From Zizania palustris (lineage: Eukaryota; Streptophyta; Magnoliopsida; Poales; Poaceae), in assembly GCA_019279435.1 (NCBI GenBank), contig JAAALK010000287.1, forward strand, positions 16,988,162-17,052,161: DNA of 64,000 nt, given 5' to 3'. The notes beneath the pieces were generated by a model, which saw only the letters and a program-made list of their open reading frames with translations, searched no databases and was not told where the DNA came from. Made by a program: the position numbers and the translations under genes. Shown one piece after another: positions 57,167 through 64,000 of this stretch. Positions within the stretch are counted from its first letter, which is position 1. Every line of letters begins with the position of its first letter.

Positions 57167-58280
57167 TGTTGATGCCAAGATTTGGAAAAGCTCAGGGCCC
57201 ACCAAGGATATCTTATGGTCAATGAAAGTCAAGAAGAGTCTGGTCAAATATGGTCAAAGAAGCCCGTCCGTTACAACATGCCGGACATGAAGGAGCCAAT
57301 AATAAGAAGGTGAAGATTATCCAAAATCGGTTAGGATAAGATACTCAAATGGCAAGTCTCTGGACTATAAATATGTATCCCTTAGTTAGATCAAAGACAC
57401 ATCTCTGTCTAACAACTACTCGACACATCGTCACCCTTGAGTTTTCAAGGTTAATCCCAACGGGATTCGGCACTCAAAGCTGAGCTGCATCGTTTTGATC
57501 TCGAGCGAAGAGGTGAGTCCCGCCACCCCCCGACGGTTGTATCGACTAGGTCAGTATCCTCACGGCTGCATCAAATTGATCTCTTGATGTGAACGTTGAA
57601 ACAATATGGTCGCTAGTTTATCTCAGTATATTAGCTAGGTCTAAGGCTGCATTAGATTGATCTCTTAGATTGATGTGATCTAAGTGTGGTAGTTTGAGGC
57701 TTTATCGGTTAGGTCTGAAATCTCTTGCTATTGTATCTTTTTTATATTGTATACCGTTCATCTAAATAAAGCATGCCCGATACTTTGACATATTATTAAG
57801 ATCATCGTGATTAGCTACTATCTTGGTTAGGTCCGATCTAGTTATTGTGATGATTTTAATGATATAGACATGTTATTTAGTACATTTTATTTATTTCTGT
57901 CGGAGTACAAGCCGATAGATTATCTTTAATTCAATGCCACATCTTATATACCATCGAAAAAGTGTTCATTGGCCCACATGTGTAAATTGCCTATCTCATT
58001 GGCTGATGGCATGCTCTCCCGATTGCTTCACCCATGGTCATCGGCCCTATGTATAATCGACGTAATAGTCCATGATTATCCTATCCTCATTATGGTCATC
58101 GGCTCGATAACCAATAGGCTATGCTACTAATTATCTTTTCTTGTTTTCCTTATCAGTTGTAGGGTCTAACTGACTGGCACTCCTTGAACCCATTTTTTAT
58201 GAATGTAGGGCCTGCACTGGAGTTAAGCAGATCTCCCAAGCCATCCATGTGTCAATGTGTGACCAAAAAACGCACCAGCA
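57167..58280 (+). mobile_element. RT2c 5' LTR
   Basis: Starts TGTTGATGCCAAG and ends GCACCAGCA, 1114 bp. TATAAATA box at 57366-57373. It aligns throughout with the inverted RT2 LTRs, at visibly lower identity than those have to each other. Confidence 0.88.
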
Positions 58281-58325
58281 CGCTTTTTGGCACGCCCAAT
58301 GAGACCACACTTTATCTATTCAGCC

Positions 58326-61300
58326 ATGGCGGGTGAACTCAATGGTGACAACATCATTCCAATCACCCTGAAGACCTTGACTGAGGAACAAAGGGCGGAG
58401 GTATGGAAACATATTGACGCTTTTGAGGCGGTATGCCTGCAAGCCTACAGAATGAGTCCAGCGGGTCCCATCTTAAGGGATCTGTTGCCAAGACCAGCGA
58501 TGACCATGAAGATCAGTCAGCCGACATAAAGCCCTCATGTCGGTTTCTAGGAGATCGTCGACATTGCGCTTCACCACGCGCTCATCAATCAATGTGTAAC
58601 ATTGGTCAACACCCTCCACTAGCTGATCAAGAAGACTATTGATGCACTGTAGACCACGAGCCACCATCAGGTCTGACTAATCTCCCCGATACTCAGACCA
58701 AAATGCTACAGAATCCGCAGCACACTCGGTCGGCTCCACAACCGCAAGGGCCGATGAGGCTAGAACAACCGACCTTCTCAGTCAGCCATGAAGGAAACAG
58801 GGCGACCCAACCATCATCCCCTACTCGGGACTTGCTGCCGAGTTCTCCGTATAACCTCGAAAGAGGTGCGTCGGCACCATTCTCAATGGCCGACCCTCGG
58901 CCGATAAGACAGGAGGCCCTACAAGTCACATATGGTGCCGCAAGGAACATGCTATCAAATGTCGTGCCTCCTAGGAGGTCACCTGACTGTATTCCTCAAG
59001 GGTACCATAAAACCGTGAACTTCATAGCACAGCCTTACGGTGATGAGGGGCAATATAGATACAACATTGCATGGCTAGAGAAATATCAGCAGGCCATAAT
59101 GCCTGACCGGTACCCAATGTGGGGGCAACAAGAAGATGACTGGGTGAATTGGATCACAAAAGTTATCAGAGATCAATTTAGGTTGAAGCCCAAAGAACAA
59201 ACGTACTTGTATCGGTGGTCGTACCCAGAATGGTTCGACCGAGTACCGCTACCCGGCCGATACAAGGTACCCGACTTCACCAAGTTCTTGGTACAAGACT
59301 CGGTCTCCACGATCGAGCACATCAGTTGTTTCCTCGCCAAGTGTGGAGAGGCATCGACTGACGAAGCACTGAGGGTTCGATTTTTCCCGCTCTCCCTATC
59401 AGGATCGGCCTTCGCATGGTTTGCCTCACTGTCGGCGGATTCCATTAGAGGATGGGCGGATTTAGAGATGAAGTTTCACTAGTATTTCTTCGCTGGCATT
59501 CAAGAGATGAAGCTCACCGACTTAATGGTCATGAAGCAAAGAATAGATGAGTCGGTACAAGATTACATCCAGAGGCTCTGAGACATACGGAGCAGATGCT
59601 ATAGTTTGAGCCTCAGTGACACCCAGTTTGCGGAGTTGGAGTTTTTGGGACTCTTGAACCCAATTAAGGAGAGATTTTCATCACATGAGTTCGAGAGCCT
59701 CTCCCAACTGGTGCAAAGGGTATCAACACATGAGAATCGATTCCAAGAAGCAAAAAGAGACAAGTATCAGAAGAAGGTGGCATACACATAGGTGTACCGT
59801 TCGAGCTCCGACGAGAGCAGCGATTCAGATGCAGAAGTCGGTATGACCGAATGGTCCAGAAACAAGAAACAAGTCACACGCCCCTGGGTGAAACCAGCCG
59901 ATAAAGAGGAAAATTACGACTTCTACATTAACAAGGCTGATAAAATATTCGACATGTTGCTCAATGAGAAGTAGATCCATTTGTCACCTGGTCACGTGAT
60001 ACCGCCTACCGATGAACTGAAGAAGAGGAAATACTGCAAGTGGCATAATTCCCTAGCGTATCACACTAATGAGTGCAAAGTGTTCAGGCAACAGATCCAA
60101 TCGGCCGTGGAGCAAGGCCGAATCAAGTTCGATGATGGGAGGAAGCCAATGAATCATGTTGGCGATCGACATACAAAGAAGAGTAGGCGATCCAGTAGTA
60201 GCATCACTTCTTCAGAGCTCATCGGGAAATACAAAAGGAAGTCAAAGGAGAGGATGGACAACAAAGGCAACCACTACTACTCACGTTTCAATCCTCTTTC
60301 GAATGGTGAGTTCTTCAGGTTTTGCTGGAACAAAGGGTTGCGTCTACTATCAATGGATGACTTCCTGGGATGCGACGCCAAGGATACGACACAAGACTGT
60401 CATCGGCCATATAACGTCAAGCCATGGTCGCATGATCAAGAATCCGTTCACCAAAGGTTGTCACCACCGAGGGTATCAGTGCTCGAAAGGCTCGACCCCA
60501 TCAACTCTAAGGAAATCGGCCAACCAGCCGATGGCAGTGCCGTACCAGAGAAGCTACGATGGTGCCCCAACAGTATTTTCACGAGGAATCAGAAGAGAAG
60601 GGTCCAATGTGTGCGACAAAGAGAATTGAAGACACAAAGGTGCGATGAAGAAATGGATCAGCCACGAAGGATCAAAAGTAAATGGCAGGTAAACGATAAG
60701 GCCTATCACGAGGATAAGAAATATGCGGGGGTAAAAATGGTCTTCTTCCTTCCCACTAAATATCGGGCCATCGCAAAAGATGACACAGAACATGATGATA
60801 TGATGGTTCAATTAGTGTTGGCTCCACAGCTAGTAGTTTTTGACAAACCATAAGACTTTGAGCATCGTCATATAAGACCTCTCTATATCAAAGGATTGGT
60901 TAATGGGAAGCCGATGTCTAAAATGATGATATACGGAGGGGCGACTATCAACCTGATGCCTTATGCCACCTTCCGTAAGCTTGGAAAAATGCCTGAGGGC
61001 CTCATCAGAACTAATATGGTATTAAGAGACTTCATCGGCAACTCCTCAGACATGATGGGAGTGTTGAATGCAGAACTGACAGGTGGAAGCAAGACGATGT
61101 TGACTACCTTTTTCATTATAGAAGGAAAATGATCTTATAGTTTGTTGCTGGGGCGTGATTGGATACACGCAAATTTCTACGTCCCCTCGACAATGCACCA
61201 GATCCTAGTGCAGTGGGTTAGCGATTAGGTGGAAATCGTCCCCGCCGATAAATCGGTTAAAATAGCTACATCTGATTTATTAGTATGGGAGACAGAAGGA

Positions 61301-61594
61301 GTCATCTATCTGTCAAGAAAGGCTTGGGATGACAACTTTATTGAAGTATCATATAATGGTATCAACCGATCAACGAAGAGCTGCCTAAGCTCATCCTTTA
61401 AAGATGGCGCCCAAGAACTGATGAACTACAAGGATATAAATGTCAGACCCGATGACAGACCGAGGCCAACCTTCGTAAGTACCCAGATCCCCGATGAGAT
61501 AAACGGATCGAAGGCTGCTACGTCGTAGATATGGGAAGAGGCCGAATGGGAAGTACTTAAGGAAATATTGAGCGATCATTCGGACGAAGCATAA
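58326..61594 (+). pseudogene. RT2c gag-protease
   Basis: ATG at 58326 (MAGELNGDNIIPITLKTL), parallel to RT2. After a frame change the capsid domain is at about 59265-59490 (DFTKFLVQDSVSTIEHIS, then FPLSLSGSAFAWFASL). Then follow an ESLSQLVQRVSTHENRFQEA segment, an acidic RSSSDESSDSDAE and a Cys/His segment (KYCKWHNSLAYHTNECKVFR, 60031-60090). The protease has MMIYGGATINLMPY near 60930, with Tyr where the catalytic Asp is expected. YSLLLGRDWIH follows. Stops include 59480, 59579, 59789, 59972, 60851 and 61130. The tail after protease closes at TAA 61592-61594. No RT follows. Confidence 0.82.
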
Positions 61595-63261
61595 ATATCT
61601 ACACACAAAAATAGTCGATACCGATGGTATCGCCTTCAAACAGCCGATGCGGAAGCATCTCCCTTAGACGCAAAACACAAACAAGCTCAGTTCATGACAA
61701 ATGAATCAATGAAAATGTATTACAAGAAGGGACAAATATTTCATAACAAGGATCACTAATTCTACGGAAGTCAAAGGAGCGCTCTGTGAATCGCTTTAAT
61801 ATCCCGAAGATGAATTACATCAACATCCCGAAGGATGGCCCGGTCCTCTGCATCCAAACCAAGAATGTCTTGAATAAGTCGACAACGACATTGCGCGTGA
61901 CGAATGACATTGGCAAGCCGATGCTTCTAGGCTTTAATACGGGCCGAGAGGGAAGACAGAGCACTCTCCTTCTTGGCGATCTCCGACTAGACTTTATCTA
62001 GCTCCGACACCAAATCGGCCTCCACCATCCACAACCGGTCGAGTTCTCGCAATGCAGATGATGAATCGCCCTCAATGCGATCCAAGAGAGCACCTTCGGT
62101 AATCACCGTCACTTTATCAGTCTTCATTGCCTCCAACAAATATGACCGGCTAGCTCGACTGGCTATTTGCTACATGGCCCGTTGCACCTCTGGTTGATGA
62201 AACTCGAGGAAGGCGGCATGCGTAAGAGCATTGACCAACTTCGGAGTGAGGGAAGCCAAGATATCATCGAAATGAGTCCTTATTGGACTCAAGTCGTTGG
62301 CCAACACCTTGATCAAATCTGCCAGCCGACACAACAAATCCATTAAAGCTTCCCTCATTTCCTAAGTTAATGGAACGGTAGCCGATGGAGCAACACTGGC
62401 AACCTCATCGACATCAAGATACGGGCTGACGTCAAAGGAGAATTAACGGGCGAAATACTAGGAAAACAAAAGGAAGGTTAGATGAATGAGAAGAGAGTCA
62501 TGCCAAGGCCAAAACAAGGGGACTTACGTCTAGTGACTGGACTAGAATGGTTGACTGCGAAAAATCGGCAGCAATTGAAGCTAAATTGACACCCTTCGTC
62601 ATAATGACCCGAGGGGAAGGTGGGTGCTCCTTGACAAGATTATCCTGCTCGAGCATCGGTTATATCCAAAGGTCTGTGTTAGACACGTCAAAGACAGTAA
62701 AAGAGAAATAAAGGATGGGAAAGTAAAGATACCTTGGGAACAACATCAACACTGATAGCCGATGCGTCAAAGGCAGTGACAGCGCCTGTCGGTGTATCGC
62801 TCCCAGCAGCATCAGCACCCACGGACGTAACGTCGACGGCCACACCAGCAACAACGTCGATGACTCCCAGCGTATTGACCTGAATGTTCACCTCTGAGGC
62901 AACGTTGATAGACTTCACTGATTTAGGAATGGAGGGTGCATCCGCCATATGGTTGAACGGCGCGTAATGGGAGTCGACATCAATAGGAGATGACGAGGGC
63001 TGAAGATGAAAAAAGTCATCCGATGTCATGAGCATAGGAAAAGAATCAGTAAAATACTAAAGACAAGAGCAAACCTGGGCAGACAACGGGATTTTGGTGG
63101 ATGATGGAACATGAGCGGCAGGGGCTGGCCCAGTCAAAAAGACGGTCGGCGCCAAAGGATGCCGGATCATCTGGCTAGTCTGGATCCTCGTGTATCGGCA
63201 TACAGACTGGGACGACGTCTGGCGCTTGCGCGCCAAGCCCTTGGACCGTCTCCCACTCACC
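61595..63261 (-). pseudogene. RT2c antisense gene, C-terminal half
   Basis: Minus-strand frames at 63260-63057, 63035-62688 and 62358-62170, continuing in broken frames to about 61780, with possible introns between. The middle part is rich in Ala/Val/Asp/Ser. The last part is helical, leucine-rich (LMDLLCRLADLIKVLANDL) and continues as a charged coiled-coil-like stretch. In position and orientation it corresponds to the RT2 and RT1 antisense genes, whose C-terminal halves are also coiled coils. The N-terminal half is cut off at 63261. No function is known. Confidence 0.5.
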
Positions 63262-63413
63262 TAGGCTATGGGGTGGACTGATCTGCTTAACTCTAGTGCA
63301 TGTCATGCGTTCTTAGAAAAAAGGGTTCAATGCATACCAATCAGTTTGACCTTGCAACTGATAAGGAAAACAAGAAAATATAATTAGTAGCATAGCCTAT
63401 CGGCTATCGAGCT
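63262..63413 (-). mobile_element. Inverted RT2-family LTR fragment
   Basis: Matches about 53682-53825 of the RT2 LTR in the same (minus) orientation, through ACTCTAGTGCA, CAATCAGTTTGACCTTGCAA and GCATAGCC words. It is opposite in orientation to RT2c's own LTR, so it comes from another copy. Its outer 40 bp are missing and it is cut on the right by the next LTR. Confidence 0.75.
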
Positions 63414-64000
63414 TGTTGACACAAAAATGCGCCAAACACACGGACACCGATTCGATGATCCAAAAGCGTGCAGATACTTAGGAGTAAACCCCTAAATGTG
63501 CCACAATGCCGACGTCGCGTTCTGACGATCCTTAAACAGTGGTAAGGAAATAACGGAGTCGCCAGGCAATCAAATAATATTAATCTAAAATTATTAAATT
63601 AACCAATGTATGAGAAAATGACTAAAATAATTAAATCTAATTAAACCAGACAGAACAGGGACGGTTCAATCGAGGGTCCTAGCGGTCAGACCGGCCAAGG
63701 AAAACCGGTCGGACTGGCGGTGCGGAGAATGGGCCAAAGGGGCTTCGGCGCGAAGTGGCCTCCGGTGCGAAGCGTTGGCCGAAGGGGGCTCCGGCCATAG
63801 GTTAGTCAGACCGGAAGGTGAATCCCGGTTCAACTGAGGGTATGCGAAGGGTACCCTCTAGAGTACGTCGTGAAGATGACCGGAGGAGGGTTTTGGCTCC
63901 CAACCGGTCAGGCCATTGTTCAGCGCCCGGTCGGACCGAAGGGTACGGGTGCCCCTCAGAGGGTGGCCTCCGACGTTGATGCGGAGTGCCCCTGAGGCCC
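63414..64000 (+). mobile_element. Start of another LTR, running off the window
   Basis: TGTTGACACAAAAATGCGCC begins abruptly inside the RT2 LTR fragment. The sequence turns GC-rich with many CCGGTC/GACCGG words after 63650, as in some grass gypsy LTRs. No partner, primer site or genes are in the window. The call rests on the TGTTGAC start and the sharp boundary. Confidence 0.45.

Larger units (their letters stand above)
57167..63261 (+). mobile_element. RT2c: second RT2-family element, 3'-truncated
   Basis: 5' LTR 57167-58280, primer region, gag, protease, then the C-terminal part of an antisense gene; it ends about 63261 against an inverted LTR fragment. Order and sequence match RT2, in plus orientation. 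Like RT2 it has no reverse transcriptase, RNase H or integrase between protease and antisense gene. The 3' LTR is missing, so no target duplication can be tested (5' flank CTACC). Confidence 0.85.

Overview
The window is nuclear DNA from a flowering plant, very probably a grass. The evidence is Stowaway- and Tourist-type MITEs, a CACTA (En/Spm) DNA transposon with TnpD- and TnpA-like genes, Tat-lineage Ty3/gypsy elements with antisense genes, and Sirevirus-like Ty1/copia elements. I cannot name the species. No complete host gene is visible. The only host-gene candidate is the first 15 codons of a minus-strand gene at the left edge (1-45) with a CT-rich leader. Everything else is transposable elements, their remains, or AT-rich spacer.

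Layout. 1-3967: gene edge, spacer, and three MITEs (1973-2715 with a Stowaway nested at 2238-2468, and 3308-3836). 3968-12099: a full-length CACTA element with a TAT target-site duplication, a broken TnpD-like transposase, a broken TnpA-like gene, an unusual ~180-bp hairpin in its leader, and arrays of a subterminal motif at both ends. 12373-14126: a second, 5'-truncated copy of the same CACTA family. 14127-16113: a fold-back MITE in a TA microsatellite, then spacer.

16114-54951 is one nest of LTR retrotransposons, resolved here by four target-site duplications. The outermost is an old gypsy remnant (C: 16114-18165 and 54778-54951). Into it went a minus-strand gypsy element (RT2: 18166-54772, AGAGG duplication) that carries gag, protease and an antisense gene but no reverse transcriptase or integrase. 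RT2 received two insertions. The first is a Tat-type gypsy element with dual RNase H and a five-exon antisense gene (RT1: 18373-29710, ACCAT duplication). The second is a gag-only Sirevirus-like element (A: 34116-51268, CCCTT duplication). Element A was itself split inside gag by a related, nearly full-length minus-strand Sirevirus-like element (B: 37500-48291, CACTC duplication).

54952-57166 holds an LTR-like remnant and duplicated CACTA termini. 57167-63261 is a second RT2-family copy in plus orientation (RT2c), also without RT and integrase. 63262-64000 holds an inverted RT2 LTR fragment and the start of another LTR that runs off the window.

All transposon genes are interrupted by stops or frameshifts, many of them of a kind expected from cytosine deamination. 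The most interesting signals are: the duplicated LTR-plus-flank block that replaces the primer-binding site and gag start of RT1; the RT2 family architecture seen in two copies; the gag-only element A hit by its own relative; and the hairpin in the CACTA leader.
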